Positions 1 through 9,016 of a stretch of 64,000 nucleotides of DNA are shown here, in pieces. The stretch's first letter is position 1. The number at the start of each line of letters is the position of its first letter. A program made the position numbers and the translations under genes. Source of the DNA: Roseomonas sp. KE0001 (lineage in GTDB: Bacteria > Pseudomonadota > Alphaproteobacteria > Acetobacterales > Acetobacteraceae); assembly GCF_016107285.1 (NCBI RefSeq), contig NZ_RCVQ01000006.1:124001-188000 (forward strand), read 5' to 3'. The notes beneath the pieces are model-generated. The model was not told the origin of the DNA. It ran no database searches and saw only the letters and a list, made by a program, of their open reading frames with translations.

Positions 1-414
1 TCGATGAAGATCCAGAACATGCCCGCCGCCGTCATCTGGGGCGAGTTCTGGCAGCAGTCGAAGTTCAGCTCGGTGATGGTCGCCGTGAACTACCAGCTGG
101 GCGGCGATCCGGACGTGACGCCGCGCTTCAGCAGCAAGGCGATCGGCGCCAAGGGCGGGCGCGGGCAGAACAACATCCAGTTCCAGAACGCCGAGGTGGA
201 CCGCCTGCTGGCGGAAGGCGCGACGGAGTTCGACCAGGACCGGCGCAAGGCGATCTACGGCCGCATCCAGCGGATCATCCGCGAGGAGCTGGGGATCCTG
301 CCGATCTTCCAGCAGGCCCTGGTCGAGGGCACGAAGGAAGGGCTGAACGGCTTCCGGCCGAACATCAACACCTCCTCCAACTGCTGGAACATCCGCGACT
401 GGTACTGGTCCTGA
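1..414 (+). CDS. Peptide-type ABC transporter substrate-binding protein, C-terminal fragment
   Basis: The reading frame is open from base 1 and ends at a TGA at 412-414, so only the last ~137 residues of the gene are visible. The tail has the pattern of family 5 (dipeptide/nickel) periplasmic receptors: a short NAEVDRLL segment, then a helix rich in charged residues, the GILPIFQQ strand and a closing WNIRDWYW motif. Such receptors bind oligopeptides or similar solutes in the periplasm and deliver them to a two-permease, two-ATPase importer. The first ATG at position 4 is internal, not a start. The next gene is a FAD amine oxidase 60 bases downstream on the same strand, which suggests a shared catabolic role. 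The permease and ATPase genes are not in the window. Confidence 0.85.
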   Translation, partial: SMKIQNMPAAVIWGEFWQQSKFSSVMVAVNYQLGGDPDVTPRFSSKAIGAKGGRGQNNIQFQNAEVDRLLAEGATEFDQDRRKAIYGRIQRIIREELGILPIFQQALVEGTKEGLNGFRPNINTSSNCWNIRDWYWS

Positions 415-474
415 CGACCACGCGCCGCGCCGCCCACCGACCTTCCACCACGACCAGCCTCCAGGAGCCCGTCC

Positions 475-1803
475 ATGTCGCCTCCCGTCGATCGCATCGC
501 CGGCGATGAACGCCTGCCCGCGCAGGCCGATGTCGTCGTCATCGGCGGCGGCATCATCGGCGTCTCCGCCGCCTACGCCCTGGCGCAGAAGGGGCATTCG
601 GTGGCGCTGATCGAGAAGGGCCATGTCGGCGGCGAGCAGTCGAGCCGGAACTGGGGCTGGTGCCGCCAGCAGGGCCGCGACCGCCACGAGATCCCGCTGG
701 CGCGCGAGAGCCTCGCCATCTGGGGCCGCCTGCACGAGGAGATCAACGCCGATCTCGGCTTCCGCCGTCGCGGCGTCATGTGGGTGACGAAGGACCCGGC
801 CGAGCTCGCCTCCTGGGAGCGCTGGGCGAACATGGCGCGCGAGATGCAGGTGCACAGCCACATGCTGAGCGCGGCGGAGGTGAAGGAGCGCCTGCCGGAC
901 AGCCAGGCGGGCTGGGTCGGCGGCATGGAGACGCCGAGCGACGGCCGCGCCGAGCCCTCCATGGCGGCGCCGGCGCTGGCCGCCGGGGCGCGGCGGCTCG
1001 GCGTGAAGCTGTTCCAGAACTGCGCGGCGCGGGGCCTCGAGACCCAGGGCGGGTCGGTGAGCGGGGTGGTGACGGAGAAGGGTACCATCCGCACGAGCGC
1101 CGTGCTGCTGGCCGGCGGCGCCTGGTCCACCCTGTTCTGCCGCCGCCACGGCATCGCCCTGCCGCAGCTGATGGTGAACGGCACCGCCTTCCGCACCACC
1201 ACGGGCGAGATGCTGCTGGCCGGGGCGCTCGGCACGCCGGGGCACTGCATGCGGCGGCGGGAGGATGGCGGCTACACCGTCGCCTTCCGGGGGCGCGGCA
1301 CGGTGCACATCACCCCGGACAGCCTGCGCTATGGCCGGCAGTTCTGGCCCACCTTCGTGCAGCGGCGGGCCAAGCTGAAGCTGACGCTGGGCCGGCCCTT
1401 CTTCCAGGCCCTCCTCGCCGGCGCCCGCTGGTCGATGAACGAGGTGACGCCCTTCGAGAAGACCCGCGTGCTCGATCCGGCGCCGGACATGACGCTGGTG
1501 GAGCAGGCACTGGCCTCGCTGAAGGCCGACCTGCCGAGCCTCGGCGAGCTGGACTGCGCCGAGGCCTGGGGCGGCACCATCGATTCGACCCCCGACGCGG
1601 TGCCGGTGATCTCGGCGGTGGACGGGCTGCGCGGCTTCTTCCTGGCCACCGGCTTCAGCGGCCACGGCTTCGGCATCGGCCCGGCGGCGGGGCGGCTGGC
1701 GGCGGACCTGGTGGCCGGGGACGCGCCGATCGTCGATCCCACGCCCTATCGCTACAGCCGGCTGGTGGACGGCACCCCTCTGGCGCCGGCCGGAGCACTC
1801 TGA
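475..1803 (+). CDS. FAD-dependent oxidoreductase, DAO (glycine/D-amino acid oxidase) family
   Basis: A 442-residue protein of the DAO family, which oxidises secondary or D-amine C-N bonds using FAD. A Rossmann dinucleotide-binding motif (VVVIGGGIIG, residues 20-29) opens the fold and is followed by an acidic/basic strand end (LIEKG). Near the C-terminus the FAD-contacting motif GFSGHGFGIGPAAG is intact. The length is normal for the family. An AGGAG ribosome site lies just before the ATG. It follows the peptide-type receptor gene on the same strand, so an imported amine, opine or modified amino acid is a plausible substrate, but the sequence does not identify it. It converges with hrcA, leaving only a 10-base gap. 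Confidence 0.85.
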   Translation: MSPPVDRIAGDERLPAQADVVVIGGGIIGVSAAYALAQKGHSVALIEKGHVGGEQSSRNWGWCRQQGRDRHEIPLARESLAIWGRLHEEINADLGFRRRGVMWVTKDPAELASWERWANMAREMQVHSHMLSAAEVKERLPDSQAGWVGGMETPSDGRAEPSMAAPALAAGARRLGVKLFQNCAARGLETQGGSVSGVVTEKGTIRTSAVLLAGGAWSTLFCRRHGIALPQLMVNGTAFRTTTGEMLLAGALGTPGHCMRRREDGGYTVAFRGRGTVHITPDSLRYGRQFWPTFVQRRAKLKLTLGRPFFQALLAGARWSMNEVTPFEKTRVLDPAPDMTLVEQALASLKADLPSLGELDCAEAWGGTIDSTPDAVPVISAVDGLRGFFLATGFSGHGFGIGPAAGRLAADLVAGDAPIVDPTPYRYSRLVDGTPLAPAGAL

Positions 1804-1813
1804 GTCGAGGCGG

Positions 1814-2914
1814 TCAGCCCAGCAGCTGCCCGATCACCCGCGCGGTATAGTCCACCACCGGGATCACCCGGCGGTAGTTGATCCGCGTCGGGCCGATGAC
1901 GCCGATGGCGCCGACGATCTGCTCCTTGCCGTCGCGGAAGGGCGCCACGACCATCGACAGCCCGGCGCTGCTGAACAGCCCCGATTCGGCGCCGATGAAG
2001 ATCTGCACGCCCTCGCCGCGCTGCGCCAGCTCGAGCAGGCGCAGCATGGTCTCCTGCGCCTCCAGCCGCTCGAACAGCGCCTGGATCTCCTGCACGCGGG
2101 CAATCTGGTCGAGGTTCTCCAGCAGCTTCGCCTGGCCCCGCAGGATCAGCGAGCCGCCGCCGCCGCCGGCCCAGGTGGCCAGCCCGGACTCGATCATCTG
2201 CTGCGTCAGCGCGTCGAGCGCCGTGCGGTTGGCCTGGATCTCGTCCGCCACCGTGGCGCGCGTCTCCTCCAGCGTGCGGCCGGAGAGGCGGGCATTGATG
2301 AAGTTGCTGGCCTCGCTGAAGGCGCTGGGGGGCAGACCGGGCGGCACCTCGATGACGCGGTTCTCCACCTGGCCATGCGCGTTCACCAGCACCACCAGAG
2401 CCCGCCCGGGCGAGAGGGCGACGAACTCGATATGCTTGACCGCCGCCTCGGTCTTGGGCGCCACCACCAGCCCGGCGGCGCCGGCGAGGCCCGAGAGCAT
2501 CTGCCCGGCCTCGGACAGCGTCTCCTCCATGCTGCGGCCCGAAGCGGCGCAGCGCGCGGCGATGGCGTCGCGGTCCTCCTCCGAAAGGTCGCCGAATTCC
2601 AGCAGGCCGTCCACGAAGAGGCGCAAGCCACGCTCGGTGGGCAGGCGGCCGGCGGAGGTGTGCGGCGCGAAGAGCAGCCCGGCCTCCTCCAGATCCGCCA
2701 TGGCGTTGCGGATGGTCGCCGGCGAGAGGGTCAGCGGCAGCCGGCGCGAGAGGGTGCGCGAGCCCACCGGCTCTCCCGTCTCCACATAGAGCTCGACGAT
2801 CTGGCGCAGGATCGCCGCGCCGCGGCTGTCGAGTCCCGCCGCGCCGGCGGCCTTGCGGCCGGACGAGAAGAACGACGAAGCGGATCCCCTGGCCAAGTTC
2901 CTCGTATCCTTCAT
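1814..2914 (-). CDS. hrcA: Heat-inducible transcription repressor HrcA
   Basis: A 366-residue protein matching HrcA, the repressor that binds CIRCE inverted repeats upstream of groESL/dnaK and is itself kept active by GroEL. The N-terminal winged helix holds the family signature: VETGEPVGSRTLSRR, SPATIRNAMADLEEAGL, then PHTSAGRLPTERG. The C-terminal GAF-like dimerisation domain ends in the usual IGPTRINYRRVIPVVDY. I chose the ATG at 2914 (protein beginning MKDTRN). The frame stays open to 3148, but the upstream part looks non-coding and 366 residues is the normal size. In many alphaproteobacteria hrcA lies back to back with rph-rdgB; here those genes are 12 kb away across the putative origin. 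I saw no CIRCE copy next to it. Confidence 0.93.
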   Translation of the reverse strand: MKDTRNLARGSASSFFSSGRKAAGAAGLDSRGAAILRQIVELYVETGEPVGSRTLSRRLPLTLSPATIRNAMADLEEAGLLFAPHTSAGRLPTERGLRLFVDGLLEFGDLSEEDRDAIAARCAASGRSMEETLSEAGQMLSGLAGAAGLVVAPKTEAAVKHIEFVALSPGRALVVLVNAHGQVENRVIEVPPGLPPSAFSEASNFINARLSGRTLEETRATVADEIQANRTALDALTQQMIESGLATWAGGGGGSLILRGQAKLLENLDQIARVQEIQALFERLEAQETMLRLLELAQRGEGVQIFIGAESGLFSSAGLSMVVAPFRDGKEQIVGAIGVIGPTRINYRRVIPVVDYTARVIGQLLG

Positions 2915-3074
2915 CGGGACAGCTCTTTTTGCCTCCCTCTCAAGCAGGCGTGAAGCCCCGTGGCGCCGACGCGGCGCCATCCTGTCATGCGCCGACACAT
3001 CATGGCCACGAAGCCGTTGCATCCTCCCTGTAATTCGGAGTGCCGCAGGGCGCGGACAAGCGCAGGAGGGCATC

Positions 3075-3290
3075 ATGACGGATATGACCGGTTCCCGGAT
3101 CTGGCCCCTGGCCCTGCTCGGCTGGCTCGCCGCCGTCCCCGCCGCCACACGCTCCGGCGAGGCGGCCGGCGCCGCGCCGCAGGAGACCCGGACCGCCCCG
3201 AGGATGGAACAGAACCGCGCCGCGCCGCTGTCGCGCTACAGCGATTCGGGCACCGGCCCGGCCGCGCCGCGCCGGGAGCGGAAGGGATGA
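3075..3290 (+). CDS. Small secreted or membrane-tethered protein, unknown function
   Basis: A 71-residue protein I do not recognise. The call rests on an unusually good AGGAGG ribosome site at 3064-3069 placed just before the ATG, and on an ATGA overlap with the next small gene. The N-terminus looks like a signal peptide or single membrane helix (about residues 9-25, with an Ala-rich possible cleavage region). The rest is a polar, Pro/Arg-rich, low-complexity tail. It lies on the strand opposite to hrcA and trkH, in the gap between them. Translational coupling with the next ORF suggests the two work together. Confidence 0.5.
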   Translation: MTDMTGSRIWPLALLGWLAAVPAATRSGEAAGAAPQETRTAPRMEQNRAAPLSRYSDSGTGPAAPRRERKG

Positions 3291-3463
3291 ACAACCCGGT
3301 GATGAACGGCTTCCTGGCCGCGCTGCTGCTGTTCGGCCTGGGCGCCGGTGCCGCCGGCCTGCTGCTCGACCGCGCCTCGCGCCACCCGGCGGCGGCCACG
3401 GCGCTGCTGGCCCTGCTGCTGATCGGCCTGTCCTGGGGCGGCACGGTGATGCTCGGCGAATGA
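3287..3463 (+). CDS. Small two-helix membrane protein, unknown function
   Basis: A 58-residue protein whose ATG overlaps the stop of the preceding small gene (ATGA at 3287-3290). It is almost entirely two hydrophobic helices (about residues 8-27 and 36-55) joined by a short Arg/His turn, which predicts an inner-membrane hairpin. No family is recognised. It ends four bases before the convergent stop of trkH, so this pair fills the whole space between hrcA and the potassium transporter. A link to potassium uptake is possible only from position. Confidence 0.5.
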   Translation: MNNPVMNGFLAALLLFGLGAGAAGLLLDRASRHPAAATALLALLLIGLSWGGTVMLGE

Positions 3464-3466
3464 GCC

Positions 3467-5008
3467 TCAGCCGCGCCAGAAGCGCGGCATGAACAGGATC
3501 AGCACGGTGAAGAGCTCTAGCCGGCCCAGCAGCATGGCGAAGCAGAGCAGCCACTTGGCGCCGTCCGGCAGGTTGCCGAAATGCCCGGCCGGCCCGATCA
3601 CCGGACCAAGCCCCGCGCCGACATTGGAGAGCATGCTGACGGCCGCGCTGGCGCTGGTCAGGAAATCCAGCTCCATCGCCATCAGCAGGATGGTCAGCAC
3701 GCCGTAGCAGATGAAGTAGAGGGTGAAGAACACCACCACCGAGCCGATCACGTCATCCGGCAGCGGCTTGCCGTCATAGAGGCGGGGAAAGACACCGCGG
3801 GGATAGAGCAGGCGCAGGAACTGGCCGCGCAGCATGACCGCCATCACCTGCAGGCGGAAGATCTTCATGCCGCCGGTGGTGGAGCCGGTGCAGCCGCCGA
3901 CGAACATCAGGCCGAACACCAGCCCCACCACCCCGCCGCCCCATTGCGTGTAATCGGCCGAGGCGAAGCCGGTGGTGGTGACGATGGAGACCGTGGCGAG
4001 GGCCGCGTGCTGCAGCGCTTCCCAGACCCCGTAGGTGCCGCGCAGCACCAGCCAGAGCGTCAGCCCGGCGGTGACCGTTGCGACCAGCCCGAGCAGCGCG
4101 CGCACCTGGCTGTCGCGCAGGAGGGCCCAGTCCCGCCGCACGAGGCGGACATAGAGGACGAAGGGCAGCGCGCCGGCCAGCATGCCGGCGATGGCGATCC
4201 AGTGCACCGCGGGATTGTCCCAGCGGGCGAGCGACTGGTCGGAGGTGGAGAAGCCGGCGGTCGAGATGGTGGTGAGCGCATGCGCGGCGGCGTCCAGCGC
4301 GTCCATCCCGGCCAGCGCGTAGGCGAGGCCGCAGAGCACGGTCAGCGCCAGATAGGTCAGGACGATGGCCAATGCGATCTGCCGCACGCGCGGCATGACC
4401 TTCTCCGAGCGGTCGGAGCTTTCGGTGCGGAAGAGCTGCATGCCGCCGACGCCGAGGGTCGGCAGGATGGCCAGCGCGGTGGCGATGATGCCGATGCCAC
4501 CCAGCCATTGCAGCAGGGCGCGCCAGAGCAGGATGCCCGGTGGCGCCTCGTCCAGCCCGCTGACCGCCGTGGAGCCTGTGGTGGTCAGGCCGGAGACGGA
4601 TTCGAAGACCGCGTTTGTCAGGTTGCCGCCAAGGCCCGGATGTTGCGACAGCAGGAAGGGCACGGCGGCGAAGGCGCAGATGGCGAGCCAGCTCAGCGGC
4701 GTCAGCACGAAGGCCTGGCGCAGGTTCAGCCCGGCCTGCAGCTCGCAGCGGGTCAGGCGTTGCAGCAGCCCGCCGGCCAGCGCGGTGCCGAGGGCCGAGG
4801 CGGCGAAGGGCCGCCAGTCGGGATGGCCCTGCGACAGGTCGAGCAGGGCCGGCAGCAGCATGAAGCCGCCCAGCACCAGCAGCATGCGCGCGATGAGCTG
4901 CAGCACCGGGCGCAGCGGAGGCGGCGCCCAATGGCCACCCGCCGCAGGGGTCGCCGCCGGGCCGGATCGGGCGCCGCCGGGCGGCGGACGCGCCGTGGCG
5001 TCGCTCAC
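3467..5008 (-). CDS. trkH: Trk potassium uptake system membrane subunit TrkH
   Basis: A 513-residue integral membrane protein that forms the K+ pore of the Trk system. Four pore loops with selectivity-filter-like segments are visible in order: SGLTTTGST, TISTAGFST, IVTTTGFAS and LSNVGAGLG. Together with the paired helices around them these are the hallmark of the TrkH/KtrB superfamily. The frame extends far upstream, but the start is taken as GTG at 5008, which overlaps the trkA stop as GTGA and gives a protein of family-typical length. TrkA, its cytoplasmic gating partner, is encoded immediately upstream, so the two should be co-translated. Confidence 0.93.
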   Translation of the reverse strand: MSDATARPPPGGARSGPAATPAAGGHWAPPPLRPVLQLIARMLLVLGGFMLLPALLDLSQGHPDWRPFAASALGTALAGGLLQRLTRCELQAGLNLRQAFVLTPLSWLAICAFAAVPFLLSQHPGLGGNLTNAVFESVSGLTTTGSTAVSGLDEAPPGILLWRALLQWLGGIGIIATALAILPTLGVGGMQLFRTESSDRSEKVMPRVRQIALAIVLTYLALTVLCGLAYALAGMDALDAAAHALTTISTAGFSTSDQSLARWDNPAVHWIAIAGMLAGALPFVLYVRLVRRDWALLRDSQVRALLGLVATVTAGLTLWLVLRGTYGVWEALQHAALATVSIVTTTGFASADYTQWGGGVVGLVFGLMFVGGCTGSTTGGMKIFRLQVMAVMLRGQFLRLLYPRGVFPRLYDGKPLPDDVIGSVVVFFTLYFICYGVLTILLMAMELDFLTSASAAVSMLSNVGAGLGPVIGPAGHFGNLPDGAKWLLCFAMLLGRLELFTVLILFMPRFWRG

Positions 5009-6387
5009 GCGCCCTGGCCCGGGGCGCTGCCCGGCAGGGCGATCAGCGCCTCCGCCGCCTCGCGCGCCGTATAGGCCATGACGGCGATGATGTCGTCGCC
5101 GGGCGCCACGGTGGTGGCCGCGTCCGGGATGAAGGCCCTGCCGTCCCGCACCACGGCGCCGATCAGCATGCCCGCGGGCACGCCCACCTCCCCCAGCGGC
5201 GCCGAGACGAGACGCGAGCCGGCCAGCGCGCGCGCCTCGATCACCTCGCCGAAATCGCCGCGCAGCTGGTAGATCTGCGCCACGGCGCCGCGCCGCACAT
5301 GGCGCAGGATGGAGGAGATGGTGATGCTGCTCGGGCTCACCACGGCGTCGATGCCGAGGGAATCCACCACCGGGGCGTAGGAGGCCTTGTTCACCAGGGT
5401 GATCACCCGGCCGCAGCCGGCCCGCTTGGCCAGGACGGACACGAAGATGTTCGTCTCGTCGTCGTTGGTGACGGCGACCAGGGTATCGACCTCGGCGATA
5501 TTGGCCTCCTCGAGCAGTTCGCGGTCCAGCGCATCGCCCTGCAGCACCACGGTCCCGCTGCCGAGCGTCTCGGCGATGTGGGCGGCGCGTTCCGCCCCGT
5601 GCTCGATCACCTTGAGCGAGACCAGCGCGTCGCGCTTCAGCATCCGCGCCAGATGCAGGCCGACATTGCCGCCGCCGACAATGACGACCCGGCGCGCCGC
5701 CTGCTCCCGGTGGCCGAACACCGCCATCACGCTGTCGACATGCTCGGGCTGGGCGATGACATAGACATCGTCGCCGCAGGCCACCTGATCGTCGGGGCCC
5801 GGCACGAAGGCCCGGCCCTCCCGGACCAGGGCGACGACGACATAGCCCCGGCCCTCCGCCGCCTGCCGCAGCTGGCCCAGCCGGGCGCCGGCGATGCCGC
5901 AGCTGGCATCGTCGCAATGGATGCCGAGCAGCTGCACCTTCCCGTCGGCGAGCGGCACCATGTCGAAGGCGCCCGGCGTGCGCAGGCGGCGGGCGACGCC
6001 GCGCGCCACCTCCACCTCCGGCGAGATCACCACATCGACCGGCGGCGGCCTGGCCTCGCGCCAGATCGGCTCCAGATAGCCATGATGGCGCAGCCGGGCG
6101 ATGCGACGTTTCACATGGAACAGTGCATGAGCGACCTGGCAGGCCACCATGTTCACCTCGTCCGAGCGGGTGACGGCGATCAGCAGGTCGGCCTCCCGCG
6201 CCCCGGCGCGGCGCAGCGCCTCGGGATGCGAGGCGAAGCCCACCATCCCCCGCACGTCATAGCTCTCGTCCGCCCGCCGCGCCGCCTCGGCCGAGGCATC
6301 GATGACGGTGACGTCATTGCCCTCCATCGCCAGATGCCGGGCGATGGTGGTGCCGACCTGCCCGGCGCCGCAGATGATGACCTTCAT
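5005..6387 (-). CDS. trkA: Trk system potassium transporter, NAD-binding regulatory subunit TrkA
   Basis: A 460-residue cytoplasmic protein that binds NAD(H)/nucleotides and gates TrkH. It has the tandem RCK architecture. The first Rossmann domain begins MKVIICGAGQVG and the second contains VVIVGGGNVGLHLA at about residue 230; each is followed by a TrkA-C subdomain. The ATG at 6387 puts the Rossmann strand at residue 1, as in the family; a GTG two codons upstream is an alternative. The gene ends in a GTGA overlap with trkH, forming a two-gene operon. Confidence 0.94.
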   Translation of the reverse strand: MKVIICGAGQVGTTIARHLAMEGNDVTVIDASAEAARRADESYDVRGMVGFASHPEALRRAGAREADLLIAVTRSDEVNMVACQVAHALFHVKRRIARLRHHGYLEPIWREARPPPVDVVISPEVEVARGVARRLRTPGAFDMVPLADGKVQLLGIHCDDASCGIAGARLGQLRQAAEGRGYVVVALVREGRAFVPGPDDQVACGDDVYVIAQPEHVDSVMAVFGHREQAARRVVIVGGGNVGLHLARMLKRDALVSLKVIEHGAERAAHIAETLGSGTVVLQGDALDRELLEEANIAEVDTLVAVTNDDETNIFVSVLAKRAGCGRVITLVNKASYAPVVDSLGIDAVVSPSSITISSILRHVRRGAVAQIYQLRGDFGEVIEARALAGSRLVSAPLGEVGVPAGMLIGAVVRDGRAFIPDAATTVAPGDDIIAVMAYTAREAAEALIALPGSAPGQGA

Positions 6388-6418
6388 GACCACCGCGCTC
6401 CCGCCTGCGCTTCTGCTC

Positions 6419-7534
6419 TCAAGGCCGCGCGTCGCCGCCGGGTTGCGCGATGAAGGCGATGCCGCAGCTCAGATGGTAGAGGCTGCTGGCCGGGGCGGGC
6501 TCCGGACTCATGCCGCCCTCCGCCAGCCGGCGTTCATGCCAGAGCCCGTCGGGCCGCAGATAGGTGGCGAGCACGCGCCGTGCCTCCGCCTGCTCGGCCG
6601 GGTCGCCGCCCAGCGCAGCGGATTTCAGCCGCTCGGTCTGCGGCCAGAGGCGGGCGCCGCCGGCGATCACCCGCCCATCGCTCCAGACCGCGTCGCGCAG
6701 GGCGCCGGTGGCCGGGTCGCGGCCATGCGCGGCCAGGAAGCGGCGCAGCGCCGCGACCGCGCCGGCGGGGGCGGGCCGGCCGGACAGCCGTGCCTGCCAG
6801 TCGAGCAGCCAGAGCCATTCGCTGTGGTGCCCCGGCTCCGCGCGGTGCGGCGATTCCAGCGGGCGGAGGTCGTCGTCGTAGAACTCCGCCAGGCAGCCAT
6901 CCGGCAGGAAGCGGGCCAGGAAGAGGTTCAGCAGCGCCTCCGCGCCGCGCAGGAAGCGGACCTCGCCGAAGGCCTCGGCGGCGGCGAGGCGCGCCTCCAG
7001 CAGATGCATGTGCGGATTCTGCCGCCGGGGCAGGGCGGGAGGGAGGGATTCCAGATAGCCGCCCGAGGCATGCGCCAGCCGCTGCTCGATGAAGTCGTCC
7101 AGCGCCAGCGCCTCGCGCCGGAGCGGCTCCGGCGGCACCACGCGGCTGGCGGCCGCCAGCGCCAACAGCACGAAGGCGTGGTCGTAGAGGTCGCGCCGGC
7201 CATCGATGACGCGGCCATCCAGCGCGAAGCGCCAGGCATAGCCCCCGTCCGGATGGGCGGCGGTGCGGCGCAGGAAGTCGAGGCCGAGTTCCACGGCCTC
7301 GTCCGCACGTGGCAGGCCATGCCGCCGCGCCAGGGCGAAACTGTAGATCTGGCGCGCCGCCACCCGCAGGCGGCGGAAGGTGGCCGTGCAGGCATGGTCG
7401 TCCAGGGTGAGGCTCTCGTGGAAGGCACGCGCGCGCCAGTCGATGCCGCGCTCCAGCCAGAGCGGCCATGCCCGTCGGCTCAGCCAGAGCCAGAGATTCT
7501 CACCTTCCACAGGCCCGGCCGTTAACCCGGCCAC
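6419..7534 (-). CDS. AGE family epimerase/isomerase (N-acylglucosamine 2-epimerase-like)
   Basis: A protein of about 371 residues with the alternating helix pattern of the (alpha/alpha)6 barrel found in N-acylglucosamine 2-epimerases and related mannose/cellobiose isomerases. Supporting motifs are DLYDHAFVLLAL, NPHMHLLEA, GHHSEWLWLL (a likely catalytic His) and the closing SSLYHLSCGIAF. These match the AGE branch annotated as sugar isomerase or mannose-6-phosphate-isomerase-like. There is no ATG; the GTG at 7534 or the GTG at 7510 are the two candidate starts, and neither has a strong ribosome site. It follows maf closely on the same strand. The substrate cannot be read from the sequence. Confidence 0.8.
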   Translation of the reverse strand: MAGLTAGPVEGENLWLWLSRRAWPLWLERGIDWRARAFHESLTLDDHACTATFRRLRVAARQIYSFALARRHGLPRADEAVELGLDFLRRTAAHPDGGYAWRFALDGRVIDGRRDLYDHAFVLLALAAASRVVPPEPLRREALALDDFIEQRLAHASGGYLESLPPALPRRQNPHMHLLEARLAAAEAFGEVRFLRGAEALLNLFLARFLPDGCLAEFYDDDLRPLESPHRAEPGHHSEWLWLLDWQARLSGRPAPAGAVAALRRFLAAHGRDPATGALRDAVWSDGRVIAGGARLWPQTERLKSAALGGDPAEQAEARRVLATYLRPDGLWHERRLAEGGMSPEPAPASSLYHLSCGIAFIAQPGGDARP

Positions 7535-7565
7535 CCGGCCGGCGTCCAGGGGCCGCCGGGGCGCC

Positions 7566-8162
7566 TCATTCAGGCAGCGCGCCGTGCTGCCGCAGGAAGC
7601 CCAGCAGGGGCAGCAGCGGCAGGCCGAGGATGGCACTGTGCTCGCCCTCGACCCTGTCGAAGAGTTGGATGCCCGGCCCCTCCAGCCGGTAGGCGCCCAC
7701 CGAATGCAGCACCGCCTCGCCCTCCAGCGCCAGGTAGCGGTCGAGGAAGGCCTCGGTGAAGGGGCGCATGGCGAGCCGCGGCGCCGCCACATGCTGCCAG
7801 ACGCGCCGGCCGTGCCGCCAGGCCACCAGCGCCGTGTGCAGCACATGGGTCCGGCCCCGCAGCGCCAGGAGCTGGGCGCGCGCCGCGGCAATATCCTCCG
7901 GCTTGTCGTACCAGTCGTCGCCGCAGACCAGCAGCTGGTCCGCGCCCAGCACCAGCGCCTCCGGCTCGCGCCGGGCGATGCGCCCGGCCTTGGCCTCGGC
8001 CAGCAGGAGCGCGGCCTCCGCCGGCGGGATGCCCTCGGCCCGCGCGGCCTCCTTCAGCGCCGCCTCGTCCACCCGGGCGGGGTGCGCCTCGAAGGCCAGC
8101 CCGGCCCCGCGCAGCAACGCCGCGCGGGTGGCGGAGGAGGAGGCCAGCAACAGGCGGATCAC
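7566..8162 (-). CDS. Maf family nucleotide pyrophosphatase (YceF-like)
   Basis: A 198-residue Maf protein, a house-cleaning nucleoside triphosphate pyrophosphatase. It opens with [14 protein letters not shown], the Maf signature loop, and carries VLGADQLL with the catalytic Asp region. The segment [19 protein letters not shown] followed by [13 protein letters not shown] resembles the YceF subgroup, which acts on m7GTP, more than the dTTP/UTP-specific YhdE subgroup. The GTG start at 8162 overlaps the stop of the PPSRP gene (GTGA), so the two are translationally coupled. This PPSRP-maf order is common next to hemE in alphaproteobacteria. Confidence 0.9.
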   Translation of the reverse strand: MIRLLLASSSATRAALLRGAGLAFEAHPARVDEAALKEAARAEGIPPAEAALLLAEAKAGRIARREPEALVLGADQLLVCGDDWYDKPEDIAAARAQLLALRGRTHVLHTALVAWRHGRRVWQHVAAPRLAMRPFTEAFLDRYLALEGEAVLHSVGAYRLEGPGIQLFDRVEGEHSAILGLPLLPLLGFLRQHGALPE

Positions 8163-9016
8163 GCGCCGATATCCGCCGGCTTCGGGGGCGGCGCCTGGTT
8201 GCGGCGGGTGTGCCACGCCTCCATGAGCTGCAGCACGGTCGCCGCCGTCTCCTCGATGGAGCGGCGCGTCACGTCGATGACCGGCCAGCCATGCGTGGTG
8301 CAGAGCCGGCGCGCCGCCTGGATCTCGGCCTTCACCGCCTCGAAGTCCACATAGTCGTTGGTGTCCTGCCGCACGCCGCCGCTGCCGATCAGCTTCAGCC
8401 GGTGCCGGCGGATGTCGATCAGCGCCGTCGTGTCGATGGTCAGCCCGATCACCGGGCAGGGCGGGTCGAGCAGCTCGTCCGGCAGCGGCGCGCCGGGCAC
8501 GATCGGCACATTCGCCGCCTTGATGCCGCGATTGGCGAGGTAGAAGCAGGTCGGCGTCTTGCTGGAGCGGGAGACGCCCACCAGCACGCAATCGGCCTCG
8601 GCGATGCCGGCCACGCCCTGGCCATCATCATGCGCCAGCACGTAATGCATGGCGTCGATGCGGCGGAAATAGTCGGCGTCCAGCACGTATTGCGCGGCGC
8701 GCTTCTCCCGCGCCTGCTGGCCGATCTGCGCCTGCAGCAGGTCCATCACCGGGTCCAGCACCGAGAGGCAGGGGATGCGGAGCTGCTGGCACACCTCCTC
8801 CAGCGCATGCCGCAGCGAGCGGTCCACCAGGGTGAACATCACCGGCCCGGGCTCGGCCTTGATCCCCTCCAGCACCTGCTCGAGCTGCAGATGCGAACGC
8901 ACCAGGGACCAGCGGTGATGCACCACATGCGGGTCGGCGAAGCGCGACAGGGTGGCGCGGGCGATGGAATTCAGGGTCTCGCCGGTGCTGTCGGAGACGA
9001 GATGCAGGTTGATCAT
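8159..9016 (-). CDS. Pyruvate, phosphate dikinase / PEP synthetase regulatory protein (PPSRP, DUF299)
   Basis: A 285-residue bifunctional ADP-dependent kinase and Pi-dependent phosphorylase that switches PPDK or PEP synthetase off and on by threonine phosphorylation. The P-loop-like motif GVSRSSKT lies at residues 147-154. The N-terminal SDSTGET motif and the C-terminal [14 protein letters not shown] motif are both family hallmarks, and the length is normal. Rickettsia RP001, the gene beside that organism's origin, is as I recall of this same family (UPF0085). Here too the gene lies beside hemE with the putative origin between them. Confidence 0.93.
   Translation of the reverse strand: MINLHLVSDSTGETLNSIARATLSRFADPHVVHHRWSLVRSHLQLEQVLEGIKAEPGPVMFTLVDRSLRHALEEVCQQLRIPCLSVLDPVMDLLQAQIGQQAREKRAAQYVLDADYFRRIDAMHYVLAHDDGQGVAGIAEADCVLVGVSRSSKTPTCFYLANRGIKAANVPIVPGAPLPDELLDPPCPVIGLTIDTTALIDIRRHRLKLIGSGGVRQDTNDYVDFEAVKAEIQAARRLCTTHGWPVIDVTRRSIEETAATVLQLMEAWHTRRNQAPPPKPADIGA

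Noticed and set aside
2915-3148. Upstream extension of HrcA to the start at 3148
   Set aside because: The added residues are unlike HrcA and overlap the small + strand gene with a strong ribosome site.
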